From positions 1-31,989 of the IMG/VR virus record IMGVR_UViG_3300022074_000213: a DNA stretch of 31,989 bases. One strand, 5' to 3'. The notes beneath the pieces were generated by a model. The model had not been told where the DNA came from. It saw only the letters and a list, made by a program, of their open reading frames with translations, and did not search any database. Below, piece after piece: positions 1 to 6,609 of the stretch; position 1 is the stretch's first letter, and each line of letters starts with the position of its first letter. The position numbers were made by a program, and so were the translations under genes. Origin of the DNA: a virus.

Positions 1-1096
1 ACTTCCAACCATGCAACTCTGAGACATTCAGAATAAGCTGATCCAAAAAGTTAGACTTGCCATGATTAGGTATTCCAGTAACAAGCTGGAATGTCCCCGC
101 CATGACCTGATATATATCATCGAGGGATTGGAACCCTGTCCCCACAGGCTTTTGAATGTTTCCAGAATATATATCTAGGACTTGTCCAACGTAATCTTTG
201 ACAAAATGCAAACCATCGATTGGAAAAGGTTTTGCATGATCTATGCATTCTTGAAGGACATCGCCCCCGTGATTGATCAAAGTGTCGTTAGCGTCCTTGC
301 AAACAATGTCATGAATATCAGGGTATTGAACTCTCCAGCACCTATGTTTCCCAAATCTGTGTATTAGTTCCTGTGCGAGATTGTTTCCAGCACTATCTGT
401 ATCAACCGCTATGATGACCTTTTCCGCATCATTGAGCCAGTCACTTGCCTCGAACGCAGTGAACCTTTTATCAGCAGGATCAAACTTTGCTTGTTGCGGC
501 GCACCATCTGGAAGCGTCACAGCATCAACCCCAATGGATGACATTGCTAAAACATCCATCTCACCTTCAACAAATACGACTTCTTTATCGCGCCCCTCCT
601 CCCAATTCGATTTGATTTTATCGATGTTATATAATGATCTTTGAGCTTTTGGAGCTTGAGAAAACTTCTTATCAAATGATCTATATTTGACATTAACTAT
701 TTCCCCATCGAGGAAATATGGAAAAGAAATTTTGGCCTGATTTGCGCCCCTCGTATCCAGATATATTTCGAAAGACCTCCAAACATTCTCAGGTATGCAA
801 CGACTTCTGAAAAAATCTTCAAGCGCATGAGGCGTGGATCGATCTTCGACAGGTGGAACTGTTGGACGCTCGTAGACCTTTCTTACTGGTGGTGACCAAT
901 CCCTTGTGTTGCTCTTTATGTTCCCAACCCAGTCACAATGGTGACACTTCCAGACCGCTCCCCCGTCATTGTCTATCGTTACAGAAAGACAGGTGTCAGT
1001 CTTATTTCTGCGAGTGTGAGAACATTGGGGGCAAGTAGTTTTGTGATCCCCCACTGATTTATTTCTTAGGTGAATACCGTGTTCTATCAATTCCAT
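1..1096 (-). CDS. DNA primase-helicase (T7 gp4/Twinkle-like), C-terminus beyond window
   Basis: Replicative primase fused to a hexameric DnaB-like helicase. The 365 visible residues, read directly from the minus strand, show a zinc-binding primase domain (C22, C25, C51, C54), a TOPRIM fold (EGEMD at 177-181, DTD at 232-234) and the start of the helicase with Walker A GIPNHGKS at 341-348. The rest of the helicase lies left of position 1. I chose the ATG at 1096 because AGGA lies 7 nt upstream; the in-frame ATG at 1105 overlaps the upstream stop as ATGA but has no spaced Shine-Dalgarno. It lies just downstream of the helix-turn-helix replication gene, in the same operon. No DNA polymerase is seen in the window. 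Confidence 0.93.
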   Translation of the reverse strand, partial: MELIEHGIHLRNKSVGDHKTTCPQCSHTRRNKTDTCLSVTIDNDGGAVWKCHHCDWVGNIKSNTRDWSPPVRKVYERPTVPPVEDRSTPHALEDFFRSRCIPENVWRSFEIYLDTRGANQAKISFPYFLDGEIVNVKYRSFDKKFSQAPKAQRSLYNIDKIKSNWEEGRDKEVVFVEGEMDVLAMSSIGVDAVTLPDGAPQQAKFDPADKRFTAFEASDWLNDAEKVIIAVDTDSAGNNLAQELIHRFGKHRCWRVQYPDIHDIVCKDANDTLINHGGDVLQECIDHAKPFPIDGLHFVKDYVGQVLDIYSGNIQKPVGTGFQSLDDIYQVMAGTFQLVTGIPNHGKSNFLDQLILNVSELHGWK

Positions 1097-1101
1097 TTTT
1101 T

Positions 1102-1725
1102 TCATCCTGCTAGGCTGTTGAGTGTTTTCTTAGGCTCTGTCATCTCGACAGTTTCCCACCTTCTCTGATTCAACCATGTGGTTGCGTGTGGTATAAATTT
1201 CACATCCTTTCCCTTTTGAGTTTGTGCAAATCTGCAAGTTTTTATGAATAGATCGCGTTCGTCTATAAACTTGTCTATAGCGTTTAGCCAAAGTTCATAA
1301 GACTTTTTCTTAGACCCATTGTTTGTAGGGTAAGCATTCCACCATTCCTCGAAACCTGTTGAATAAAGCTGTTTATTATTAGGTTCTTTATTACAGGTTA
1401 TTGGCTCGTCAGTTTGAATACCCCCTCCCCCCGTCAAATTGACGACCCCCATCTTCAGTGTGTAAAGATTGCTGGTTTGTCTGTTGGAGCCTTCTGGACC
1501 CCTGTCAAACCTTGAGGCAATGGAAACCAAGCCCCGATCCTCTAAACGCTTCAGTGCGCGTTCTACGGTGCTTACGCCACATTCTGCTTTTTGGGCTATG
1601 GTCTTGTGAGCGGGGAAACTTATACCATGCTCGTTGGCAAAGTTTGCTAAAATAATCAATATCAATTTATCTGTTGAGCCACCAGCTTTCTGCTGAGCGG
1701 CCCATGAAAGAGCTTCCCATGACAT
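1102..1725 (-). CDS. Helix-turn-helix phage replication protein
   Basis: 207 residues. Residues about 18-70 form a winged helix-turn-helix of the kind found in phage replication initiators (helix_turn_helix_36-like): LILIILANFANEHG followed by a recognition helix around VSTVERALKRLEDRGL. The C-terminal part (about 120-195) has the FEEWWNAYP ... FIPHATTWLNQRRWE pattern seen in DnaD/O-like replication proteins. It probably binds the origin or loads the primase-helicase encoded directly downstream. The start is supported by TAAGGAGGATG spaced 5 nt from the ATG. The start region sits in a 9-bp hairpin (1721-1758), suggesting translational control. The exact role is inferred. Confidence 0.75.
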   Translation of the reverse strand: MSWEALSWAAQQKAGGSTDKLILIILANFANEHGISFPAHKTIAQKAECGVSTVERALKRLEDRGLVSIASRFDRGPEGSNRQTSNLYTLKMGVVNLTGGGGIQTDEPITCNKEPNNKQLYSTGFEEWWNAYPTNNGSKKKSYELWLNAIDKFIDERDLFIKTCRFAQTQKGKDVKFIPHATTWLNQRRWETVEMTEPKKTLNSLAG

Positions 1726-1758
1726 AATTCATCCTCCTTAGGCTGAACCAATTATGTC
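1721..1758 (-). promoter_or_regulatory. Hairpin over the start codon of the replication gene
   Basis: On the minus strand GACATAATT (1758-1750) pairs perfectly with AATTATGTC (1729-1721). The 20-nt loop presents AAGGAGGATG, the Shine-Dalgarno of the gene starting at 1725, and the 3' arm contains its ATG. This is the layout of a translational operator. The pairing is seen directly; the function is inferred. Confidence 0.5.
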
Positions 1759-1840
1759 TTTATTTCCGCTGAAGAAAAGGTTTGATTTGATTTTGTTCTC
1801 TGATAACATGATTTTGCTTAGAAGGTGTGTTCCCAGAAAA

Positions 1841-1881
1841 GGCAGGGGGTTTTTTTGAAGCATTTTCCCCCTGTCTTTTTT
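1841..1881. terminator. Rho-independent terminator-like hairpin
   Basis: Arms 1841-1849 and 1867-1875 form a 9-bp G/C-rich stem with one G-T pair and a 17-nt loop. The minus-strand transcript of the EF-hand gene stops at 1880, immediately before the stem, and is followed by TTTT within CCTTTTCTGG. On the plus strand the stem is followed by at least six T, so it could also stop transcripts coming from the left. It may be bidirectional. The remaining gap up to 1725 holds the replication gene's leader and no clear promoter. Confidence 0.6.
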
Positions 1882-2197
1882 ATTTCCTACTCATCCAAGC
1901 TGTCGTTCCCATATAAGCCCCAACAATACCCGCCCCACTAATATAGAACAGATTGCTTATATCTGATAAAGCCTCGATACGCTCAAGCGGTATCCAAGGT
2001 GTAAATAGCGCGGCTGTAAACAACCCCATGCCTATGAGCGTCCACCTCGCCATTCTCAACTGTGCTAGGCTTTTCCTTAAATCTCTCTCTGTCTCTCTGA
2101 TTTCTTTGGCGTGCTCTAATTCTGCATCAGTAACAACACCATCGCCATCCATATCGTATTTATCGTAATCACTTTCTGGCTGTAACTTTTTACTCAT
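1880..2197 (-). CDS. EF-hand plus two-helix membrane protein (holin-like topology)
   Basis: 105 residues. Residues 15-26 are a textbook EF-hand calcium loop, DMDGDGVVTDAE, with D15, D17, D19, G20, V22 and E26. Two hydrophobic segments follow (about 52-70 and 82-101). A small protein with two membrane segments could be a holin, but the soluble calcium loop at the N-terminus would be unusual. The start overlaps the upstream gene as ATGA and has GGGAG 8 nt away, so the two are translationally coupled. A terminator-like hairpin follows the stop codon directly. Function unknown; calcium binding is predicted from the motif only. Confidence 0.7.
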   Translation of the reverse strand: MSKKLQPESDYDKYDMDGDGVVTDAELEHAKEIRETERDLRKSLAQLRMARWTLIGMGLFTAALFTPWIPLERIEALSDISNLFYISGAGIVGAYMGTTAWMSRK

Positions 2198-2889
2198 TTT
2201 TGGCTCTCCCTGATTTCTTTCAATGTCTCCTGTACTGTCATCTCTCTCTTAGCTTTAGGATCGTATTTGCATTGATATTCAGATGGTATGAATTCCAAGT
2301 ACTCAAATATTTGACTTTCAATGGTGTTGTTCTGTCCTTTGAAAATGCAAACGACTTGTTTTTTGTCTAGCTTTTCACATTTTACTTTACGACAGGTGGT
2401 CATGATTTCGTTTGCATCAGCCACCTTGCCTTTCAGAAACATAACAAACAAAGTGAGGACAGAGACCCCTAAACCAATCATCACAATCCAAGCTATAATC
2501 TCAACAAACTTTTGACGGCGTTCACGTTGTGCATATAATGTTTCCTGTCTACGTTTTCTAATCTGGCCCTCCATACGGACTAGCTCATCCCAAGATGATC
2601 TGCCCATCGTCATGCCAATCCATTGTTTGAGTTCATACCGCTGTTCTTCCGCTTTTTTCTTAGCGGCGAATGTCTGTATGGCTTCTTGCTCAACACTCTG
2701 ACCATTAAACAACTTTTTGAATATCGGAGGGTTCTTTGCTTCTTTTTCCATTTGGTCAAGATCGGAAAGCGCACCCATCCATCTTGATAGGTCTGACGCC
2801 ATTGATTCGATATCTCGCCCTATCGCAAAGCCTTTTTTTAATGTGGTAAATGCCGCACTGGCAGTTGCCATAGCTGTAACTGGGTCCAT
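2194..2889 (-). CDS. Single-pass membrane protein, unknown function
   Basis: 231 residues. The N-terminal 130 residues are charged and helical and end in a basic stretch (RKRRQETLYAQRERRQK). One strong membrane segment, WIVMIGLGVSVLTLFVMFL, lies at about 136-156. The C-terminal 75 residues contain several cysteines (CRKVKCEKL, CIFKG, YQCKY) and would be extracytoplasmic by the positive-inside rule. GGAG 8 nt before the ATG supports the start. It overlaps the EF-hand gene by 4 nt, and the two may form a membrane complex. I do not recognise a named family. Confidence 0.7.
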   Translation of the reverse strand: MDPVTAMATASAAFTTLKKGFAIGRDIESMASDLSRWMGALSDLDQMEKEAKNPPIFKKLFNGQSVEQEAIQTFAAKKKAEEQRYELKQWIGMTMGRSSWDELVRMEGQIRKRRQETLYAQRERRQKFVEIIAWIVMIGLGVSVLTLFVMFLKGKVADANEIMTTCRKVKCEKLDKKQVVCIFKGQNNTIESQIFEYLEFIPSEYQCKYDPKAKREMTVQETLKEIRESQK

Positions 2890-2943
2890 AAAACAATCTC
2901 CAAGACTGTCCTTTTGGACAATGGTTACGCCATTTGGCTAAAA

Positions 2944-3273
2944 CTAAAAGTGTTCTGTTATCGTTATTGGCGGGTCATATGTTGCCAAAATTTTTTTCTT
3001 CATTCGATAAACAGGTGTCATCGTTGCTTTACTCTTAACATCTTCGATGATTTTAACTCCATTTTTGAAATAAGAAAAGTCCGCAACATATTTGCCTATT
3101 TTTTTTCCATTTACCATTAAGGGAAACTCAGGCTGTAATCTCAAATTTTCTATGTATCCAGATTTGGCAAGCATCTTTAGCTCCCCATACCTAGACGCTT
3201 CTTTTTTTGAGTCGAATGTAATCCCATCGACCTGAGTTTTAATATTTCTATATTTGCTAATTACCATTGGCAT
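2944..3273 (-). CDS. DUF1064 family putative nuclease
   Basis: 109 residues matching the DUF1064 pattern throughout: KYRNIKT, VDGITFDSKKEASRY, the region around LRLQPEFPL, then ADFSYF and IIEDVKS. E at the EASRY helix, D in ADF and E-D-V-K in IIEDVK are arranged as in PD-(D/E)XK nucleases, so a role in branched-DNA or end processing is plausible; the family itself is uncharacterised. No Shine-Dalgarno precedes the ATG at 3273 or the in-frame ATG at 3267, so the start is uncertain. First gene of the leftward operon, next to the divergent control region. Confidence 0.8.
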   Translation of the reverse strand: MPMVISKYRNIKTQVDGITFDSKKEASRYGELKMLAKSGYIENLRLQPEFPLMVNGKKIGKYVADFSYFKNGVKIIEDVKSKATMTPVYRMKKKILATYDPPITITEHF

Positions 3274-3427
3274 ACAAAATACAGCAGTTGTTTTGACGAT
3301 TGGAACATATAATACAGCAGTTGGGATAACAAATAATTTCGATTGAGTTTCTGAAATTTTCTTTTTGCTTTTCTTTCAGCAACATAACAGTCATAATGAA
3401 AATGCAAAAAATCCTAAGAGGTACGAT
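3274..3427. promoter_or_regulatory. Divergent control region
   Basis: This A/T-rich gap separates the leftward replication genes from the rightward recombination genes, so it should carry promoters in both directions. It contains a 13-bp direct repeat (3278-3290 and 3311-3323) and a perfect TATAAT at 3308-3313 on the plus strand, partly inside the second repeat. No well-spaced -35 box accompanies it, so I cannot fix a promoter. Confidence 0.5.
3278..3323. repeat. 13-bp direct repeat, possible operator
   Basis: AATACAGCAGTTG occurs exactly at 3278-3290 and again at 3311-3323, a start-to-start distance of 33 bp, about three helical turns. Same-face spacing within a divergent promoter region suggests cooperative binding of a regulator. 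Which protein binds is unknown. Confidence 0.55.
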
Positions 3428-4189
3428 ATGAATGATACTTTCAAGACACATAATGTGTCACACTTATCCGCATCTACGATAAATTTGTGGATATCCAATC
3501 CCGCAATGTGTTTGATGAAGATAGCTGGCTACTCGTCTGAGGTTGGTCCAGCGGCTTGGCGAGGGATTGGCGTTGATCGAGCCGTTACCGCTCTTGTTCA
3601 AAACAAGAAAATGAAAATGGAAACCGCTCTAGAAATAGCTGACATCGAGTTTGAAGATAGACGGCGGTCAGTTAAATCTTACTTTTCTGAACAAAAAATA
3701 GACAAAGAACAAGAGCATATGCGGCGTTGTGTGAAAGCCGCATATGTAAGCATTGTTGAATCATACAGGGCCAGTGACTTCCAATCTTCACAGGGCAAGG
3801 TCTCTGTTGATATTGACGACATATCTGTACCGTTTATCGGTTATTTTGACTTGTTGTTCTCTGATAAAGTTGTTGATCTAAAAAGCAAGGGTCAGGCTAT
3901 ATCAAAACCGCCTTTGTCTGATTGTCGGCAACTCAGTATTTATCAAAAGGCCACAGGCAAAACTCCTTGGGTGGTTTACATCACACATAAAGAGGTGAGG
4001 CAGTTTATGATTGAAGACTGCGACAAACACCTTGCAGAAATACGCTCTGCCGCACTGTCTCTGGAAAAGATACTGTCTGTCTCAGATGATATTGAGGATT
4101 GCTGTAGGTTTTTATATCCAGACCTTGATCACTGGATGTGGTCTGAACAGGATAGAGTTGAAGCTAAACGCATATGGAGGATGAAATGA
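3428..4189 (+). CDS. PD-(D/E)XK exonuclease (Cas4/RecB/lambda-exo type)
   Basis: 253 residues from the ATG at 3428, which has GAGG 6 nt upstream; a longer frame from 3365 lacks this. Residues 12-22 (HLSASTINLWI) are typical of the N-terminal region of PD-(D/E)XK phage nucleases. The core reads GYFD (D141), then VVDLK (D150, K152), then RQLSIYQKA (Q168), the metal-binding D, (D/E)xK and Q-helix motifs. It should resect double-stranded ends to make 3' single strands. The annealing protein follows with an ATGA overlap, so the two form a Red-like recombination pair. Confidence 0.82.
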   Translation: MNDTFKTHNVSHLSASTINLWISNPAMCLMKIAGYSSEVGPAAWRGIGVDRAVTALVQNKKMKMETALEIADIEFEDRRRSVKSYFSEQKIDKEQEHMRRCVKAAYVSIVESYRASDFQSSQGKVSVDIDDISVPFIGYFDLLFSDKVVDLKSKGQAISKPPLSDCRQLSIYQKATGKTPWVVYITHKEVRQFMIEDCDKHLAEIRSAALSLEKILSVSDDIEDCCRFLYPDLDHWMWSEQDRVEAKRIWRMK

Positions 4190-4197
4190 ACGTAGCT
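4162..4197 (+). promoter_or_regulatory. Hairpin around the start of the annealing gene
   Basis: AGCT (4162-4165) pairs with AGCT (4194-4197), ACG (4168-4170) with CGT (4191-4193), and CAT (4171-4173) with ATG (4186-4188), with two AA bulges. The loop 4174-4185 contains GGAGG. The ATG at 4186 is the start codon and lies in the 3' arm. Ten pairs in all; the function is inferred. Confidence 0.4.
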
Positions 4198-4929
4198 GAA
4201 ACGATTTGGAACAATCTGACAGAACATGAAATAGATGATCGTGATATCCAAGCCCAAACGCATACGCGCAAAAAGAAAGTGTTGGATAAACGAACCAATA
4301 AAACAGAGTGGATTGAAGAGGAATATCAACTTCACTACTACAGTTGGGGTGCTTGTTGGCGTGAACTTATGAATCGCTACCCCAGTGCTGCCTATGAGTT
4401 CAGCACGTTTGAGCGTGAAGGCAAGCTGTATGACGTGATGTACTACGCTGACAGCACCGCCAGTGTTCACTGCACTGTAACCATCGAGGGTGTTTCACGT
4501 GAAATGTGGTTGCCTGTTATGGACTTCAGGAACAAGGCCATACCAAATCCTGATGCACGAGCCATCTCAGACGCCAAGATGAGATGTCTGGTAAAGACTG
4601 TCGCAATGTTTGGTCTGGGTCTGGACATATATGAAGGTGCTTATATACCGCCTGAAGATAGACCTGAACCTGATGATGAAACTCCAGATGAGGAGATGCC
4701 AAGTCTACCTGAATTCTGCGTCTATAATTTATCTGGAACAAAAATGGCCTCGTTCAACGATGGTCAAAGTTGGATACGACATATGGAGAACAAGCCTCCA
4801 GAGGATCGATCCAATGATCATAATCGAACTGTATCAGAGGCAGTTATCGACTATGTGATGAATTACCCAAGAATGCGAGACAAGACAAAAACAGAAACGA
4901 TTACACGCATTCGCAACCTGTTTGTATGA
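4186..4929 (+). CDS. Single-strand annealing protein, DUF1071 (Sak3-like)
   Basis: 247 residues. The segment from YSWGACWRELMNRYP (about residues 48-62) through YADSTASVHCTVTI, WLPVMDFRNKAIPNPDARA and MRCLVKTVAMFGLGL matches the DUF1071 family, a Rad52-like group of phage annealing proteins. It would anneal single strands made by the upstream exonuclease during recombination-dependent replication. GGAGG is 5 nt before the ATG at 4186, which overlaps the exonuclease stop as ATGA; the earlier ATG at 4174 contains that Shine-Dalgarno and is unlikely. The C-terminal third, after the acidic PEDRPEPDDETPDEE stretch, looks like a separate variable domain. Confidence 0.8.
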   Translation: MNVAETIWNNLTEHEIDDRDIQAQTHTRKKKVLDKRTNKTEWIEEEYQLHYYSWGACWRELMNRYPSAAYEFSTFEREGKLYDVMYYADSTASVHCTVTIEGVSREMWLPVMDFRNKAIPNPDARAISDAKMRCLVKTVAMFGLGLDIYEGAYIPPEDRPEPDDETPDEEMPSLPEFCVYNLSGTKMASFNDGQSWIRHMENKPPEDRSNDHNRTVSEAVIDYVMNYPRMRDKTKTETITRIRNLFV

Positions 4930-4945
4930 AAGAAAGGCTTTAATC

Positions 4946-5287
4946 ATGCTTCAAGCTATCAAGAAATTGTCCAATGTATTCCCGTGGAGAAAGATACACG
5001 GCGGTTCTTCTAAGCAAGCCAGTGAGCTTCCTAGCAAGACGTTTTCAGTCAAATCTGATGAAAACAAACCAATTCATCATGAATACCCTTTGAATGGACT
5101 TAATCGCACAAAATACGGTGGCAACATTGAGTTGGCTAAAAACATGGGCATTGGAGACTATGTGTTTTGCCCAAATAGATCAGCCGCCGCATCCCTAACA
5201 AAAAACATCTCTAATATCTGGGGCAAAAAGTCTAGCAAGAGCAAGACAATGACAAATGGGTCAGTCAAGGTCTGGAGACAAAAATGA
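4946..5287 (+). CDS. Unknown basic protein in the recombination operon
   Basis: 113 residues from the ATG at 4946, preceded by a weak AAAGG; an in-frame TTG at 4922 is a poorer choice. The protein is rich in lysine and serine with a basic C-terminal end (KKSSKSKTMTNGSVKVWRQK) and a central YVFCPNRSAAASL segment. No known family is recognised. It lies between annealing and SSB-like genes and overlaps the next gene by ATGA, so a DNA-related role is likely but not shown. Confidence 0.6.
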   Translation: MLQAIKKLSNVFPWRKIHGGSSKQASELPSKTFSVKSDENKPIHHEYPLNGLNRTKYGGNIELAKNMGIGDYVFCPNRSAAASLTKNISNIWGKKSSKSKTMTNGSVKVWRQK

Positions 5288-5544
5288 AAACCAAGAAAGT
5301 AAAAAAGCTGTGGAAAGGCACTTTGGTTTCCGTTCGAGATTACGAAATCAAGTCAGCCATCGAGGCTGGTGGTATGAGGATCGAGTTCAACGATGAGGTT
5401 ATGGAGCTAACTGTAGATCAACTCAAAATTCTCAAACCGAATGGTCAATCCCACATGAGCAAATTCAAAGGCCAGTATCAACTTGTTGATATAACTTGGA
5501 AGCCACTAACACACGACCCAAGACAGGAGACAATGAATGTCTGA
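5284..5544 (+). CDS. Unknown small protein in the recombination operon
   Basis: 86 residues. A basic start (MKTKKVKKLWKG) is followed by a compact beta-rich body with YEIKSAIEAGGMRIEF and MELTVDQLKIL. GGAG 6 nt before the ATG and overlap with both neighbours support it. I do not recognise the family. Confidence 0.62.
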   Translation: MKTKKVKKLWKGTLVSVRDYEIKSAIEAGGMRIEFNDEVMELTVDQLKILKPNGQSHMSKFKGQYQLVDITWKPLTHDPRQETMNV

Positions 5545-5995
5545 TAAAGTTTTTGACAACAGCAACAGCGGTTGCTTATTCGATGCGCCAAACATGGAGA
5601 TATACAGACAGGGCAAATGCCATGTTGATGGAGTGGAAAGGGAATTTCTTATTTCAGTGACACATAATAATCAAAAGGGTGAAACCTATTATGATCTGTA
5701 TGAAAAGGTTGGCAAAGTAAGTCCTAATCGCAACAAGAAAAGTGAAAACTCGCCTGACATGATAGGAGATTTTCAAGCCTACCCTCCAAACCATTTTGAG
5801 GTGGGTGATGATCCTCGCTACATGATTTTTGGAAACAAAAGAATAGGCAACAGCTCCAAAAAAGAGTTTACAGCAGTGAGTGTAAAACCAAAAGAAGATC
5901 GAAAGCCTACCAACAACACTCATGGAGACAATGTGGTATCAATGGATAACAAATCAGATGATTCGCCGCCTCCTCCAAGGTCAAATCCATTTTGA
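5537..5995 (+). CDS. Putative single-stranded DNA-binding protein with SSB-like tail
   Basis: 152 residues. The N-terminal half (about 10-75) looks like a small beta barrel: NSGCLFDAPNMEIYRQGKCH, then VEREFLISVTH and TYYDLYEKVGKV. A disordered linker follows (about 90-135) and the protein ends NKSDDSPPPPRSNPF. An acidic, proline-rich tail ending in Pro-Phe is the partner-docking signature of bacterial and phage SSBs. Its place after exonuclease and annealing genes fits. No OB-fold family was confirmed, so this is an inference from tail and context. AGGAG is 7 nt before the ATG. Confidence 0.5.
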   Translation: MSDKVFDNSNSGCLFDAPNMEIYRQGKCHVDGVEREFLISVTHNNQKGETYYDLYEKVGKVSPNRNKKSENSPDMIGDFQAYPPNHFEVGDDPRYMIFGNKRIGNSSKKEFTAVSVKPKEDRKPTNNTHGDNVVSMDNKSDDSPPPPRSNPF

Positions 5996-6017
5996 CAAGC
6001 ACATGAGATTATGAAAA

Positions 6018-6113
6018 TATGAACTTGAGGCTGATGCTTTTCTTCTTGGGATCAATCTCAGTTCATAATTCCTCCCTTAACTAACCCCACTGCTACGGCG
6101 GTGGGGTCTTTTT
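6018..6113 (+). ncRNA. Candidate small RNA: hairpin, anti-SD linker, terminator
   Basis: Hairpin: TATGAACT (6018-6025) pairs with AGTTCATA (6060-6067), GAG (6027-6029) with CTC (6057-6059) after a one-base bulge, and TGAT (6032-6035) with ATCA (6051-6054), with a 15-nt loop. An unpaired linker containing CCTCCC (6071-6076) follows, then the terminator at 6085-6113. This is the shape of a bacterial sRNA, but it could also be the 3' end of the SSB-like operon mRNA. No promoter was identified. Confidence 0.35.
6085..6113 (+). terminator. Strong rho-independent terminator
   Basis: CCCCACTGC (6085-6093) pairs over 9 bp (one T-G pair) with GCGGTGGGG (6098-6106), closed by a TACG tetraloop of the very stable UNCG class and followed by TCTTTTT. 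It ends the recombination operon. Confidence 0.92.
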
Positions 6114-6310
6114 GTATCTCCACTACTGCCAAGAAACTTGCTGTAACTTGGCGAGATGGACGCTTCATTGGAAAAAACATGAATCAAGCCAGTGACGCTC
6201 CTAGAGCGATTAGGGGGGTGTTGCATTTTTTCCTAAAAAACAGAAAAAAATACCCAAAAAGCAAAAAAAACCTTTTTTTCTTCAAAAAAATATTCCATAA
6301 GGAGAACGTA
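6114..6310. other. Gene-free A/T-tract spacer
   Basis: This is part of the 428-nt gap between the SSB-like gene and the next cistron. After the terminator come about 110 nt of mixed sequence, then long A and T runs (about 6229-6290). Such tracts would be bent, as in promoter regions, and the next operon needs a promoter here, but I see no convincing -35/-10 pair. A frame over 6101-6325 has no usable start and is not called. Confidence 0.5.
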
Positions 6311-6385
6311 AGGAGGTCTGGATAAGACAACATGGTACGGGGTAGCCGCAGATGTGAACCCAAAGCCCAAACTTCTAGACCTCTT
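6311..6385 (+). promoter_or_regulatory. Candidate structured leader RNA
   Basis: Positions 6311-6322 pair with 6374-6385 over 12 bp with two G-T pairs; the core GAGGTCT (6313-6319) and AGACCTC (6377-6383) is perfect. The 5' arm contains AAGGAGG, so the helix would hide a Shine-Dalgarno-like sequence. Inside, ACAT (6330-6333) can pair with ATGT (6352-6355) while GGGT (6340-6343) pairs with ACCC (6358-6361), an H-type pseudoknot. It lies 38 nt before the next start. No known riboswitch or ribozyme class was matched. Confidence 0.4.
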
Positions 6386-6423
6386 TACATCTTATTTTTC
6401 ACAAGCCCATGGAGGATGAAATC

Positions 6424-6609
6424 ATGGCCCAGAAATCTCTGAATGTAGGCGACAAGGCACAGTGCGTAGATGACGAATGTTTTTATTGGGGGTGCATAGT
6501 CACCGTTATAAAGTCTGCGATAAGCCCTAGCTGCAGTGTTGTAAGATTGGACGGCAGTTGTGTTGAGTTTGTTTGCTCAGATGATCTGTTAGTGAAGGTG
6601 GGATCATGA
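6424..6609 (+). CDS. Small SH3-like unknown protein
   Basis: 61 residues from the ATG at 6424, with GGAGG 8 nt upstream; the ATG at 6409 overlaps that Shine-Dalgarno. The pattern VGDKAQCVDDE ... GCIVTVIK ... CSVVRLDGSCVEFVCSDDLL suggests a small SH3/KOW-like beta barrel with five cysteines. First gene of the middle operon. CCATG (6407-6411) can pair with CATGG (6423-6427), leaving most of the Shine-Dalgarno in the loop. Function unknown. Confidence 0.6.
   Translation: MAQKSLNVGDKAQCVDDECFYWGCIVTVIKSAISPSCSVVRLDGSCVEFVCSDDLLVKVGS

Noticed and set aside
2907-2920. TGTCC-TTTT-GGACA hairpin upstream of the membrane protein gene
   Set aside because: Only 5 bp, with no T run; likely chance.
6101-6325. 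Open frame of 74 codons after the terminator
   Set aside because: It begins with a GTG inside the terminator stem, has no Shine-Dalgarno, and ends in lysine and phenylalanine runs from A/T tracts.
6330-6361. tRNA-like or known riboswitch in the 6.3 kb leader
   Set aside because: No acceptor stem with T-loop GTTCNANNC and no match to riboswitch or ribozyme consensus sequences I could recall; kept only as an unclassified structured leader.
6332-6460. Short frame from the ATG at 6332 downstream of AAGGAGG
   Set aside because: Spacing of 15 nt is too long for initiation, and the frame crosses the start of the gene at 6424.
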